A DNA stretch of 64,000 bases from Cytobacillus sp. NCCP-133 (GCF_026011715.1 NZ_BRVM01000002.1:270996-334995), one strand, 5' to 3'; counted from the stretch's first letter, positions 36,783 to 45,906 are shown. The notes: generated by a model not told the origin, from the letters alone. A program made the numbers and translations.

Positions 36783-36881
36783 GTTAATGCAGAGTTTGTT
36801 TTTTTTATGGTTAAGATAGCTTATTATCGCTAAGAATTAATGCGGATTATGGGGAAGAATTGAAGTAATAAAGGGAGAGTC

Positions 36882-37556
36882 TTAGTACGTTTGCACGTGC
36901 AAAGCCTCTCCTTTTTTCCATTCTGCGTATAACACATCTTTCACGTTATGGGCACCATTCGATTTTATTTCATTATTCAGCCTTAACTCATCCCATCCAA
37001 TGGTTTTGAGGTTATCCCAAATAACTTCTCCATCTAAAATGATCGTAACCGGAAGTTCAACGTTAATAAGAGGTAAGTTTAAATCCTGTAAAGTTGGGGA
37101 AGCATACACTGGTTTTTTTAGTGCACTGACAGTCCCATCAGTCTCCAGTATTGCATACTCGCATTCCTGAATGGAGAACACATCTTTAGAACGGAGAAGA
37201 TGCTGGAGCTGATTTAAATCCAGGTGATTTTTTTTCAGTTCTTTATACACTATTTTTCCTTTTTTAATGACGATAGAAGGTTCACCTTCAAGAAGTTTTC
37301 TGGTACTCTTAAACTTTTGGGTGAGCATTTCCGTGACATAAATCAATATGCCCCATACTGCAACGGCAAAGAAAATTTCAATTATTTCTATATCTTCTTC
37401 ATATATTGCATTTCCCACCAGCTCTCCCAAAACGATCGCAGAAATAAAGTCAAATGGAGTAATCTGTGTGATTTGTGTTTTTCCCAAAATTTTTGCCATT
37501 ACAAATAAAAATAAGTAGCCAATTACCAGCACATTGACTATATGCAGATATTCCAT
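36882..37556 (-). CDS. DUF421 membrane protein (YetF/YdfS family), stand-alone
   Basis: The 224-residue protein has three helices at the N-terminus (LVIGYLFLFVMAKILGKTQITQITPFDFISAIVLGELVGNAIY). The DUF421 cytoplasmic domain follows (GEPSIVIKKGKIVYKELKKNHLDLNQLQHLLRSKDVFSI, then VTIILDGEVIWDNL). ATG 37556 is chosen because AAAGGGGTGG lies just upstream; the longer frame from 37580 would contain this site. It is a second DUF421 protein in the window, shorter at the C-terminus than the one in the spoVA operon. Function unknown; probably spore- or envelope-related. Confidence 0.85.
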   Translation of the reverse strand: MEYLHIVNVLVIGYLFLFVMAKILGKTQITQITPFDFISAIVLGELVGNAIYEEDIEIIEIFFAVAVWGILIYVTEMLTQKFKSTRKLLEGEPSIVIKKGKIVYKELKKNHLDLNQLQHLLRSKDVFSIQECEYAILETDGTVSALKKPVYASPTLQDLNLPLINVELPVTIILDGEVIWDNLKTIGWDELRLNNEIKSNGAHNVKDVLYAEWKKGEALHVQTY

Positions 37557-37693
37557 CCCAACCACCCCTTTAAGCTGCATCTGGAATAGTTTTTGCAGAA
37601 ACCTGAAAAATTATTGCAGTAAGAAGAGCAGTAGAAAAATAAGAGGATATAAGCCAGTCGAGTTGAATAATGCAGATGATTGGAAAACCTAAG

Positions 37694-37729
37694 CAAAAAA
37701 AGAACTCCTGCCAAACCTGGCAGGAGTTC
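37694..37729 (-). terminator. Terminator after yjcF
   Basis: On the minus strand GAACTCCTGCCA pairs with TGGCAGGAGTTC around GGTT and ends in TTTTTTT. Strong Rho-independent terminator. Confidence 0.92.
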
Positions 37730-37734
37730 GTCCG

Positions 37735-38157
37735 TTAAATTGGTTTTTTCATCGTGCGGTGTGGGATCCCAGCGTCTAAGAATTCTTCCGAAACCACTTC
37801 ATAGCCCAATTTTCCGTAAAAAGGTATAGCCTGTGTTTGGGCATTTAATTTCAATGCTTTCAAACCTTTTTCTTTTGCATATTCTTCAATTTTCTTCATA
37901 ATTGCTTTTCCGGAGCCGCCTTTGCGATTCTCTTTCAGGACGCAAATTCTTTCCACTTTCCCCACTCCATCAACAATGCGGAATCGGCCGGCACCTGCAG
38001 GTTTTCCAGAGTCATAAAGCACAAAGTGGGAGGCTTCATCTTCGTACTTATCAATTTCTTCTTCTTCAGGGACGTTTTGTTCATGGATAAATACCTGTTT
38101 GCGAACGGAAAACGCATCCTGTAATTCTTGTTCGGTAGAGACTATTTTAACTTCCAC
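37735..38157 (-). CDS. yjcF: GNAT-family acetyltransferase YjcF
   Basis: The 140-residue protein is a compact GNAT: VRKQVFIHEQNVPEEEEIDKYE at the N-terminus, the acetyl-CoA loop ENRKGGSGKAIMKKIEEYA, and LNAQTQAIPFYGKLGYEVVSEEFLDAGIPHRTM at the end. Such ElaA/YjcF-type enzymes have unknown acceptors. The start ATG at 38157 is 6 bp after the yjcG stop on the minus strand, so the two form one operon. Confidence 0.9.
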   Translation of the reverse strand: MEVKIVSTEQELQDAFSVRKQVFIHEQNVPEEEEIDKYEDEASHFVLYDSGKPAGAGRFRIVDGVGKVERICVLKENRKGGSGKAIMKKIEEYAKEKGLKALKLNAQTQAIPFYGKLGYEVVSEEFLDAGIPHRTMKKPI

Positions 38158-38163
38158 TTCTGT

Positions 38164-38682
38164 TTATTCCTTTCCTAATCGAAATGTTTCAAATACAGTC
38201 CAAGAGCCATTATCAAGCTGGTAGAGAAGATGGAACCGGTCTACTACTTCTTCATGGTTAACCCGCTGCATTCTTAATGAGCCATAGACATCTGAATGCT
38301 CATCATTTGATAGTTTTTGCCCAATTGTAATATGAGGGACAAAATTATATTCTGGTGACTCTCCTGCAGTATTATCATTCAGTTCACGATGCAGTTCTTC
38401 CAGCTGGGTGGTAGGCTCTATTTTAAAGTAGATTACATTATTGACCGGCTGGAAAGAGCTGATTTTTGTAGCGTTAATTTGGAAAGGCTGATGTTTCTTG
38501 GCAATCCCATGCAGGGTGTGGGTAAGTTCTGAAATTTCGTCTTCAGAAGCATCAAAGCCCTCTCTTAAAGTGACGTGCGGAGGAATTAAAGCATAATGCG
38601 GATCATACCGCTTTCGATAAGAATTAGCCAAATCTTGCAGTTTTTTTGAAGGAAAAATAACGATACCGTATTTCGTGCTCAT
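38164..38682 (-). CDS. yjcG: 2H phosphoesterase-family protein YjcG (2'-5' RNA ligase-like)
   Basis: The 172-residue protein carries the two signature motifs of the 2H superfamily: H36-V-T38 in [10 protein letters not shown] and H117-I-T119 in FVPHITIGQ. Such enzymes act on 2'-5' or cyclic phosphodiesters in RNA; the substrate of YjcG is not established. ATG at 38682 follows GGAGGTTG on the minus strand. It is co-transcribed with yjcF. Confidence 0.92.
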   Translation of the reverse strand: MSTKYGIVIFPSKKLQDLANSYRKRYDPHYALIPPHVTLREGFDASEDEISELTHTLHGIAKKHQPFQINATKISSFQPVNNVIYFKIEPTTQLEELHRELNDNTAGESPEYNFVPHITIGQKLSNDEHSDVYGSLRMQRVNHEEVVDRFHLLYQLDNGSWTVFETFRLGKE

Positions 38683-38903
38683 AAAACAACCTCCATGTTG
38701 ATTTTTTTTAATAACTGGCAGGCTTAGATGAATGGATTTAAATCTTTAGATTGAACCATTATAGAAAATTTTCTAAATTCATTATATAATTATACCTTTT
38801 TTTAGAATAAAAAACAGTGAAATCAATGTATTCTTTTTGTTGATGTAAAAGAATGATTCTTTTCTCATCCTATAAAAGTTCTGCAATGAATTAGATCAGA
38901 TCC

Positions 38904-39626
38904 TTAAAACATCATTTTAAGCGCCCTTTTTAAATCCGGCTGCCAGTATGTCCAGGTATGGTCTCCATCAAACTCATCATAAAAGTATGGAAAGCGTTTT
39001 TCTTCAAACACCTTGGAGAGCTCCCTGTTTGGAGCCAGGAAATCTTTCTCTTCGCCGCCGGTTGTTTTGACAGCTGTTTCACCTTTTCCGATGACGTGGT
39101 AGATATTCAGAAGGTGAGGCTCGTAAAATTCTTTAACAGTCTCCAGAACTGTTTTATCAACAAAAGGAGACTGAAGGACCAGCCTTCCAAATGTATTCGG
39201 ATAATGGATCGCTGCCATTAATGATACTGTGGCAGCGAGGGAATCTCCCATCAGAGCCCGCCCCATCCCCATTTGATACGTAGGGAATTCTCTGTCAAGG
39301 AAAGGGACCAGCTCATGTGCCAAAAAGCGGATATAGGCATTATGCTGCTCGCCATTTGGATGATATTTATTCCATCTATCTTTGACATCTTTATAAGGAA
39401 CGCCTACAATGATCAGGTTTTCAATTTCCTTTTCGGCTATAAGTTCATCTGCGATTCTTCCCACTCTGCCAAGCTGAAAATAGTCTTTTCCATCCTGGGC
39501 TATAACAACTGTATATTTGTATAAAGGGGAATAAGAAGCCGGCAAATATACTAGGAGGTCCATTTCATCTCCAAGCTCCTTGCTTTTAATCTTTATATCC
39601 TTAATTGTTCCTCTAGGAAAGTCCAT
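38904..39626 (-). CDS. yjcH: Putative esterase YjcH (alpha/beta hydrolase, esterase D type)
   Basis: The 240-residue protein has an alpha/beta hydrolase core: VVIAQDGKDYFQLGR near the oxyanion region, nucleophile elbow GDSLA with Ser129, and DGDHTWTYWQ with His223 as candidate catalytic base. It fits the family of IroE/enterochelin-esterase-like enzymes. The substrate is unknown. ATG at 39626 follows GGAGGAATAG. It keeps the yjcFGH order of B. subtilis, but a gap of about 220 bp separates it from yjcG. Confidence 0.88.
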   Translation of the reverse strand: MDFPRGTIKDIKIKSKELGDEMDLLVYLPASYSPLYKYTVVIAQDGKDYFQLGRVGRIADELIAEKEIENLIIVGVPYKDVKDRWNKYHPNGEQHNAYIRFLAHELVPFLDREFPTYQMGMGRALMGDSLAATVSLMAAIHYPNTFGRLVLQSPFVDKTVLETVKEFYEPHLLNIYHVIGKGETAVKTTGGEEKDFLAPNRELSKVFEEKRFPYFYDEFDGDHTWTYWQPDLKRALKMMF

Positions 39627-39934
39627 GTCTATCTATTCCTCCGTTTGTTTGTATGTAAGGCTTTTCATGAAAATTTTATCATATATATTTAGGAATTGCT
39701 CTTTACGTGTTTGGGCAGTTTCCATTCTGTAATAATATGGTTGATAATACTCGAAATGATGCTGGCTAAATTAAAAATATTAGCAGCTGTAACATAAACT
39801 ATGGATTACTGCATAAAAGAGGTAGTGATTATATATTGCTTGTTTAAATTATAAAGGTATCATTTGACAATCGGGCTATCCTTTATGGTAGTATATAGTA
39901 CGACAAACTGTAATTTTATAAAGGGGGAAATATA
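39627..39934. other. Intergenic region upstream of the TRAP operon
   Basis: About 300 bp without a gene, containing divergent promoters presumably. TTGACA at 39864-39869 is a good -35 box, but the best -10 match (TAGTAT, 39889-39894) is 19 bp away. Confidence 0.35.
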
Positions 39935-40939
39935 ATGAAAAAGAAAAGTTTTCTTCTCGCAGCAGTTTTGCTGTTAGCGCTTTCGATGATCCTTGCTGCT
40001 TGCGGCGGCGGAACGGATGAAGGCAATGGCGGCGGTGGCGAAGGCGATGGCGATGGCGCTGAAAAGCCGAAGTTTATGAGCATCGTAACGGGTGGAACGG
40101 GCGGTACATATTATCCGCTAGGCGGATCGTTCGCTGAGATTATTTCTGATGCTACTGGCATTGATACAAATGCTGAAGTATCAGGTGCATCTGCAGAGAA
40201 CATGAATACACTGAAAGACGGCAATGCAGAAATTGCTTTCTCACAAACAGATATTGCTTCATATGCTAAAGAAGGAAAGCTAATGTTTGAAGGATCAGCT
40301 GTTGATAATGTAAGTGCAATTGGCACACTTTATCCAGAAACAATTCAAATTGTCACAACTGCAAAGTCAGGCATTAAAACAATTGAGGACTTAAAAGGCA
40401 AAAAGGTTTCAATTGGGGCTCCAGGTTCAGGAACTGCTGCAAATGCAGAACAAATCCTTGAAATACATGGGATTACATTAGATGACATCAAAAAACAGGA
40501 TTTATCTTTCGATGAATCCACTGCAGGCATCCAGGATGGCGCAATTGATGCTGCCTTCGTTACAGCAGGAACACCAACAGGTGCTGTTGAAGGCCTTTCC
40601 GCAACTGAAGATGTTGTGATTGTTCCAATCGAGCAGGATAAAATTGACGCCCTGATCGAAAAGTATCCTTACTATGTACAGGATGAGGTCCCATCAGGAA
40701 CATATAAGCTTGCAGATGCTGTTCCAACAGTAGCTGTACAGGCGATGCTTGTTGTTTCAAATGATCTTTCTGAAGATGTCGTCTACGATGTTACAAAGGC
40801 AATTTTTGAAAACCTTGATAAAGTAACACATGCAAAAGGCAAAATGATCAAAGCAGAGAGTGCAGTCAAAGGTACAGGAATAGATCTGCATCCAGGTGCT
40901 AAAAAATACTTTGACGAACAAGGCTTTAAAGCTGAGTAA
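39935..40939 (+). CDS. TAXI-family TRAP transporter solute-binding lipoprotein
   Basis: Extracytoplasmic receptor of a tripartite TRAP importer. The 334-residue protein has a lipobox LAAC (Cys23) and a Gly-rich linker. The TAXI fold includes IVTGGTGGTYYPLGGSFAEI at the start of the domain, SIGAPGSGTAANAEQIL and ATIDAAF-like GAIDAAFVTAGTPTGAV. TAXI-TRAPs often take up dicarboxylates or amino acids such as glutamate; the ligand here is not predictable. ATG 39935 follows AAGGGGG. A hairpin separates it from the DUF1850 gene, probably raising receptor levels. Confidence 0.93.
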   Translation: MKKKSFLLAAVLLLALSMILAACGGGTDEGNGGGGEGDGDGAEKPKFMSIVTGGTGGTYYPLGGSFAEIISDATGIDTNAEVSGASAENMNTLKDGNAEIAFSQTDIASYAKEGKLMFEGSAVDNVSAIGTLYPETIQIVTTAKSGIKTIEDLKGKKVSIGAPGSGTAANAEQILEIHGITLDDIKKQDLSFDESTAGIQDGAIDAAFVTAGTPTGAVEGLSATEDVVIVPIEQDKIDALIEKYPYYVQDEVPSGTYKLADAVPTVAVQAMLVVSNDLSEDVVYDVTKAIFENLDKVTHAKGKMIKAESAVKGTGIDLHPGAKKYFDEQGFKAE

Positions 40940-40972
40940 TCTGCAAAACATAATTTAAGCGCTTAAAAACTT

Positions 40973-41012
40973 GGCCGGCTGTAAAACCTAAATAAGGTTC
41001 TTACGCCGGTCA
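40973..41012 (+). terminator. Hairpin between TAXI receptor gene and DUF1850
   Basis: GGCCGGC-TGTAAAACCT pairs with AGGTTCTTAC-GCCGGTC, loop AAATA, with only AATTAACTTTT after it. It looks like an mRNA-stabilising or partially terminating stem, as after oppA. Confidence 0.65.
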
Positions 41013-41086
41013 ATTAACTTTTAAGAAGATTTTCCATTCAAATGTAAAGAATGGTTATAATAACAATTATTTTAGGTGGGGTGTAT

Positions 41087-41617
41087 ATGAAAGATAAGAA
41101 GCCAGGAAAGACAAAATTGATCCTGGTATTCCTCAGCCTCACATCCATCGTAATCATGCTTTTCATTCCCATGAAGCAAGCAGTTGTTTTTGAATACCAG
41201 AACAAAGGAGAAGTGCTTGCTTATCTCCCTATTAAAGAGAACGGATTTTTTAAAATCAAATATACTCATTCCATTCATCTTTCGGATGTTGTAGAAAGCT
41301 ACAAGGTAACGGAAAAGAGCTACATAAAGCTGTACGAGCTTACGTATGAGGATTTTGCGATTGGAATGCCGGAAAATGCTTCAAACGGGGAAATATTTGA
41401 ACAGAAGGACGGCAAATATTATATTAAAAATATGAATCGGATTTTTCCTTTTTTTGATCTACGGCTGGGAGAGGTTAGGGCTAACCACAGAATAATTAGC
41501 GAGGGAGAGGAATATCCTCTCTCATACTATATAGAACCCGGTACTTGGGTGAGAATTAAAGCAAAAAAAATAAACTTAATTGAGGCTTTGAAAGGAGTGA
41601 ATATCCTTGGACAATAA
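41087..41617 (+). CDS. DUF1850 membrane-anchored protein of TAXI-TRAP operons
   Basis: Protein of 176 residues with an N-terminal membrane anchor (LILVFLSLTSIVIMLFIPM). The extracytoplasmic DUF1850 domain contains FKIKYTHSIHLSDVVESY and TYEDFAIGMPENAS. DUF1850 proteins occur almost only between the TAXI receptor and the fused permease, and are thought to be accessory subunits. ATG at 41087 is preferred because GGTGGGGTG lies just upstream. Its end overlaps the permease start by 11 bp. Confidence 0.88.
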   Translation: MKDKKPGKTKLILVFLSLTSIVIMLFIPMKQAVVFEYQNKGEVLAYLPIKENGFFKIKYTHSIHLSDVVESYKVTEKSYIKLYELTYEDFAIGMPENASNGEIFEQKDGKYYIKNMNRIFPFFDLRLGEVRANHRIISEGEEYPLSYYIEPGTWVRIKAKKINLIEALKGVNILGQ

Positions 41618-43565
41618 AGGGGAAATGTTATCTCTTGAGGAACAGCAGAAACTGCTTGAAAAGTATGATCCAGAGGCCGGCACAAGGAAACTGGGAGGCA
41701 TCATGGGCTGGATTGTCTTTTTTGGCCTTTTATCTTTTTCGCTATTCCATTTATATACAGGGATTTTTGGGATGCTCACGGCCCAGCTCCAGCGTTCGAT
41801 CCACCTGGGGTTTGCATTAGCCCTTATTTTTCTTTTGTTTCCTGCAAGGAAAAAAGATAGGGGGAGAAAACATAAAGTTGCCTGGTATGATATCATTCTG
41901 GCAATTCTCGGTATCGCAGTGGGTTCCTATTGGCCTTTATTTATTGATGAAATTGTTATGAGAGCCGGGCGCCTGACAGAAATTGATTTTTATGTGGGAC
42001 TGCTTGCTGTATTATTAGTGCTTGAAGCAACAAGGCGTGCAGTCGGAATGCCAATCACGATTATTGCTGTGATATTTTTGGCATATGCCATGTACGGGCC
42101 GTATATGCCAGCATTTTTGGCGCACCGCGGCTTGGATTTGGAACGGCTTGTCCAGACGATGTTCTTTACAACCGAAGGGATTCTTGGTACTCCATTAGGT
42201 GTGTCGGCAACCTTCATATTCCTATTCCTGTTATTTGGTTCTTTCCTTGTTAAAACAGGGGTAGGACAATACTTTAATGATTTGGCCGTTACACTGGCAG
42301 GGAAGCGAACAGGCGGACCTGCAAAGGTTGCGATATTTTCCAGCGCCCTCCAGGGAACAATCAGCGGAAGCTCTGTTGCTAACGTTGTAACTTCAGGATC
42401 TTTTACCATTCCAATGATGAAAAAGCTTGGCTATAAGAAGGAATTTGCTGGTGCGGTAGAAGCGACAGCGTCCACAGGAGGACAAATCATGCCCCCTATT
42501 ATGGGTGCTGCGGCGTTCCTTATGGTGGAATTCATTGGCGGAGGCATAACTTATTGGGATATTGCCAAAGCTGCGGCAATTCCTGCACTTCTTTATTTTG
42601 CAGGTGTATGGATCATGACTGACTTTGAAGCGAAAAGAGTTGGTTTAAGAGGGCTCAATGATGATGAAATGCCGAACCGGAAAGAAGTGCTGAAGAAGAT
42701 TTATTTGCTTCTGCCGATACTGGCGGTAATTGTATTGCTAATGAGCGGAATGAGCGTAATCCGTGCTGCTCTATGGTCTATTGTTATTACAATTGCGGTT
42801 AGTATGATACGGAAGGATACACGCATTAACTTCCGGGATGCTATTGATGCATTGGTTGATGGTGCTCGTACTGCGTTGGGCGTTGCAGCTGCGACTGCTG
42901 CTGCGGGTATCATTGTAGGTGTTGTTGTGAAGACAGGACTTGGTTTAAAAATGGCCAATGGACTTCTTGATCTTTCAGGGGGATTATTAATCCCAACACT
43001 TATGCTTACAATGGTTGCAGCGATCATCCTGGGAATGGGATCACCAACGACTGCAAACTATGTCATCACATCAACAATTGCGGCTCCGGCCATTATATTG
43101 CTGGGGATCCCAGATTTATCTGCCCACCTGTTCGTATTTTACTTCGGTATTGTGGCAGATATTACCCCTCCAGTTGCGCTTGCTGCATTCGCTGCTGCAG
43201 GGGTTTCGGGCGGTGATCCGATTAAAACCGGTGTGAATGCCTCTAAGCTTGCAATCGGAGCATTCATTATTCCTTATATGTTTGTTTTATCACCAGAGCT
43301 TTTAATGATTGATACAACCTGGTATTACTTAATCTGGGTAGTATTTACGGCGTTGGCCGGCATGATGGCTATAGGAGCCGGCGTTATTGGGTACTGGCTG
43401 CGGAAATTAAATGCAATTGAAAGGATCTTAGGGCTTATAGGTGGATTAATGCTGATCTATCCTGAGGGAATAACGGATATTTTGGGCCTAGGGATTTTTA
43501 TTTTACTGATTGTTCTGCAGGTCGTCATTAAGCGAAAAGATAAAACTAAGCCTCAGACAGCTTAA
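41607..43565 (+). CDS. TRAP transporter fused permease (4TM/12TM, DctQM-type)
   Basis: Fused membrane subunit of the TAXI-TRAP importer, 652 residues. The first third corresponds to the small DctQ-like part. The remainder, DctM-like, carries GTISGSSVANVVTSGSFTIPMM, ASTGGQIMPPIMGAAAFLM, GMGSPTTANYVITSTIAAPA and DITPPVALAAFAAAGVSGGD. All are hallmarks of this family. The start is TTG 41607 with AAAGGAGTG 7 nt upstream and overlapping DUF1850, indicating coupling. The operon ends with a clear terminator. Confidence 0.94.
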   Translation: MDNKGEMLSLEEQQKLLEKYDPEAGTRKLGGIMGWIVFFGLLSFSLFHLYTGIFGMLTAQLQRSIHLGFALALIFLLFPARKKDRGRKHKVAWYDIILAILGIAVGSYWPLFIDEIVMRAGRLTEIDFYVGLLAVLLVLEATRRAVGMPITIIAVIFLAYAMYGPYMPAFLAHRGLDLERLVQTMFFTTEGILGTPLGVSATFIFLFLLFGSFLVKTGVGQYFNDLAVTLAGKRTGGPAKVAIFSSALQGTISGSSVANVVTSGSFTIPMMKKLGYKKEFAGAVEATASTGGQIMPPIMGAAAFLMVEFIGGGITYWDIAKAAAIPALLYFAGVWIMTDFEAKRVGLRGLNDDEMPNRKEVLKKIYLLLPILAVIVLLMSGMSVIRAALWSIVITIAVSMIRKDTRINFRDAIDALVDGARTALGVAAATAAAGIIVGVVVKTGLGLKMANGLLDLSGGLLIPTLMLTMVAAIILGMGSPTTANYVITSTIAAPAIILLGIPDLSAHLFVFYFGIVADITPPVALAAFAAAGVSGGDPIKTGVNASKLAIGAFIIPYMFVLSPELLMIDTTWYYLIWVVFTALAGMMAIGAGVIGYWLRKLNAIERILGLIGGLMLIYPEGITDILGLGIFILLIVLQVVIKRKDKTKPQTA

Positions 43566-43571
43566 CGAAAC

Positions 43572-43605
43572 AGGAAGGTTCTCTAAAGGAGTTCCTTCCT
43601 TTTTG
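43572..43605 (+). terminator. Terminator of the TRAP operon
   Basis: AGGAAGG-TT-CT pairs with AG-TT-CCTTCCT, followed by TTTTG. Rho-independent type. Confidence 0.8.
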
Positions 43606-43746
43606 TTTACTTCATTTGATTTTAGGCTTCTTCCTTTTTTTAGAGAACATATACGTATAAGTGACAGTTAATCTGGGTATGGGTCAAAGAACGAAGGCAT
43701 AAAAAAGCTGTATTCCAGCTGGGACATACAGGCTTCTTTATCTAAA

Positions 43747-43977
43747 TTATGGAAAGCTTTTAGCTGATTTGATGTATTTTTTTTCTGGCAAGACCGACAT
43801 AATATGATTTAAATTAAAGATGCGCATTTGCTTTCTATATAAGCAGTAGGCTAAAATGGTGCTTCCGCGCAGTTCTTTAATTAAAATTTTCCTTTGTGTA
43901 AATGAGTTCCGTTTGGAGAGATAAATGATTTCCACTGGTTTTCTCTCTTCCATAGCTCGATAAAGAATTCCTTTCAT
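43747..43977 (-). CDS. Small WYL-like domain protein (76 aa)
   Basis: The short protein (KGILYRAMEERKPVEIIYLS, RKILIKELRGSTILAYCLYRKQMRIFNL) has the beta pattern of isolated WYL-type or YolD-associated modules in Bacillus. A nucleic-acid or ligand-sensing role is an inference. ATG 43977 follows GGAGGG on the minus strand. It stands alone between the TRAP operon and the YczE-type gene. Confidence 0.7.
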   Translation of the reverse strand: MKGILYRAMEERKPVEIIYLSKRNSFTQRKILIKELRGSTILAYCLYRKQMRIFNLNHIMSVLPEKKYIKSAKSFP

Positions 43978-44057
43978 AGAGAAATCCCTCCTGCCTTTTA
44001 TTTACATTATAAACGAACGAATGTTCTGAATCAAAGAAAAGCGAAAATTTATTCGTA

Positions 44058-44090
44058 TAAAAAAAGACTTCATTAACGAAGTCTTTTAAA
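44058..44090 (-). terminator. Terminator of the YczE-type gene
   Basis: On the minus strand AAAGACTTCGTTAATGAAGTCTTT plus TTTTAT, overlapping the stop codon. Confidence 0.88.
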
Positions 44091-44700
44091 TGATTTTTAA
44101 CCCCTTATCCTTTAAGAGGTTAAGCAAGAGGGTTCCATATTGGATAGTATAGCCTAAAAAGATAGCGACGAACAAAGTGCCCAGTCCCACTGGACCGCCT
44201 AAAGCGAAGCCCATGGTCAAAGCCAAAAATTCATTTAGGATCCTTGCATTTTTTATGCTGATGTTCAGCCTTTTTGCTGTTGCAATCATTAATCCGTCAA
44301 TTGGTCCACTGAAAAGTTTTGGCCGGATATAAATAGCTACGCCCAAGCCAAGCAAGATAATACCTATAAAGAAGGCAAGAATTTGAATAGAGAAATAGTT
44401 GATAACAATCCCGTCAAAAATAAGTTCCATCCAAAAGTCGATTCCCAGGCTTGCCAATATCGTACCTATAAAAGATTTTAACTGGGGCTTTTCCCAAGTA
44501 AGCAGAGCATTGAAAAAAATCAGGGATGTCGTGACCAGGAAAGACCATGTTCCGATTGTAAGACCAAATTTATTAAAAAGTCCTACATATACGGTATCCC
44601 ATGCACCCGCTCCAAGACCTGATAAAATAATGAGAGAAATCCCCAGAGTGAGTATTAAATATCCTGAAATTATTTGAATAAATGTTATACGTTTGATCAT
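44086..44700 (-). CDS. YczE/YyaS/YitT-family membrane protein
   Basis: The 204-residue protein has about five hydrophobic helices. Motifs are LSGLGAGAWDTVYVGL in the first part and IYIRPKLFSGPIDGLMIATAKRLNISIKNARILNE in the second. These are features of the YczE group of integral membrane proteins. In B. subtilis YczE affects antibiotic (bacillaene/bacillomycin-type) production post-transcriptionally; here the role is unknown. ATG 44700 is chosen because GGGGAGG lies 7 nt upstream; a longer frame is not supported. Confidence 0.82.
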   Translation of the reverse strand: MIKRITFIQIISGYLILTLGISLIILSGLGAGAWDTVYVGLFNKFGLTIGTWSFLVTTSLIFFNALLTWEKPQLKSFIGTILASLGIDFWMELIFDGIVINYFSIQILAFFIGIILLGLGVAIYIRPKLFSGPIDGLMIATAKRLNISIKNARILNEFLALTMGFALGGPVGLGTLFVAIFLGYTIQYGTLLLNLLKDKGLKII

Positions 44701-44786
44701 GATGTATCCTCCCCAATACATCTTACCGTAATTAGATAATTTCTCAAGAGGTAAGATAGTAAAAAAATGAGGTAAATTTATCATAT

Positions 44787-44820
44787 AAAAAACAGCAGCC
44801 ACCCAAATGGGAGGCTGCTG
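44787..44820 (-). terminator. Terminator of the SurA-like lipoprotein gene
   Basis: On the minus strand CAGCAGCCTCCCA pairs with TGGG-TGGCTGCTG and ends in TTTTTT. Confidence 0.9.
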
Positions 44821-44828
44821 GATCAGGA

Positions 44829-45593
44829 TTAAACCTTTATATCAATTTTCGCGTTTTTCTTTAATTCTTCAACATGCTTAACGAGCATCTCCTGCTGCTT
44901 TTGCTGTTCAAGCTGCTTTTTAATCTGCGGCTTTACTTCTTCCAGCTTAGGAGGCTCCTGGCCTTCAGCATTACCTTGGCTCGCGTACTCGTCATAGTAT
45001 TTTTTGATTTCTGCATCCGTAACCTCTTCAGGTTTAATTTCACTCTCAATATACTTCGTGTACTTAATATTATTGGCAATTTCATCCTCTAATGAGCCCT
45101 TATCAAGTCCCGCTTGCTGCATAGCTGTTTCAAATTCTTTATCATCATTGAATTGCCCTTTTGTTTCTTCAAGCTGTTTTTTTACTTCTTCATCTGAAGC
45201 TTTATAGCCTTTTTTATCTGCTTCCTGGAGAAGCAGCGTTTGGCCGACTAAACTATCAAGTGTTTGCTTTTTGATTTGCACTGCAGCTTCTTCACTAGTA
45301 GGATCTTGTCCCATTTGCTGGTACATCGTTTGTGAAGATGTAAGTACGCTATTATATTCACGGCCAAGAATTTCCTGGTCATTAACAATTGCAACTGTTT
45401 TATCCTCATCAAGCTTTTGCTCTTCCATTTTCTTTTGCATTTCTTCCATTTTCTTTTGCTGCTCCTGCTGATCAGTTTCAGCCGTTTTACCCTTATCCTC
45501 TTTATCAGCCGTTTTGCTTTCATCATCAGCACCGCATGCTGCTAATACAGCAGATAATAATACTAGTAAAAAGGGGTACATTAGTTTTTTCAA
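44829..45593 (-). CDS. SurA N-terminal-type lipoprotein chaperone
   Basis: Predicted surface lipoprotein of 254 residues: lipobox LAAC (Cys20), then a long Lys/Gln/Glu coiled coil (about residues 40-62). A SurA_N-like helical domain follows (VAIVNDQEILGREYNSVL, IKKQTLDSLVGQTLLLQEADKKGYKASDEEVKKQL). No parvulin PPIase domain is present between the two helical parts, unlike PrsA. This suggests a folding chaperone without isomerase activity. The start is TTG 45593 behind GGAAGGAG. It is likely a single gene. Confidence 0.85.
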   Translation of the reverse strand: MKKLMYPFLLVLLSAVLAACGADDESKTADKEDKGKTAETDQQEQQKKMEEMQKKMEEQKLDEDKTVAIVNDQEILGREYNSVLTSSQTMYQQMGQDPTSEEAAVQIKKQTLDSLVGQTLLLQEADKKGYKASDEEVKKQLEETKGQFNDDKEFETAMQQAGLDKGSLEDEIANNIKYTKYIESEIKPEEVTDAEIKKYYDEYASQGNAEGQEPPKLEEVKPQIKKQLEQQKQQEMLVKHVEELKKNAKIDIKV

Positions 45594-45775
45594 TTAAATT
45601 TGCTCCTTCCGTAACCCTGAAATGTTTGATTCATCTAACAAAAGAATCATATAGTGGGCATTATAAAGCATATTTTCTTAAAAAGATACCATGCAAGCCT
45701 AAATGGGGAAATTGTAACGCGAATGTAATCTATTTTCAGGCTATTAAACTTCTATTAATGGAATGAAAATTACTA

Positions 45776-45804
45776 TTGACTTTTAAGTGAAACAATATTA
45801 TATT
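45776..45804 (+). promoter_or_regulatory. Promoter of tRNA-Val
   Basis: TTGACT (45776-45781), 17 bp, TATATT (45799-45804). Very good SigA match, with the tRNA starting 20 bp after the -10 box. Confidence 0.85.
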
Positions 45805-45823
45805 TTATATTATCCTCAATAAC

Positions 45824-45896
45824 GATTCCGTAGCTCAGCTGGGAGAGCGCTACCTTGACAGGGTAGAGGTCGCTGGTTCGAACCCAGTCGGAATCA
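45824..45896 (+). tRNA. tRNA-Val (anticodon GAC)
   Basis: Full cloverleaf of 73 nt. The acceptor GATTCCG pairs with CGGAATC. The D arm is GCTCAGCTGGGAGAGC. The anticodon stem CTACC/GGTAG carries loop TTGACAG, so the anticodon is GAC. The T arm is GCTGG-TTCGAAC-CCAGT. Discriminator A; CCA is not encoded. It is flanked by its own promoter and a terminator, i.e. a single-tRNA transcript. Confidence 0.96.
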
Positions 45897-45906
45897 TTCA
45901 TTTAAA

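Noticed and set aside
44700..44802. N-terminal extension of the YczE-type protein
   Set aside because: The ribosome site GGGGAGG lies inside the extension, so translation starts at 44700.
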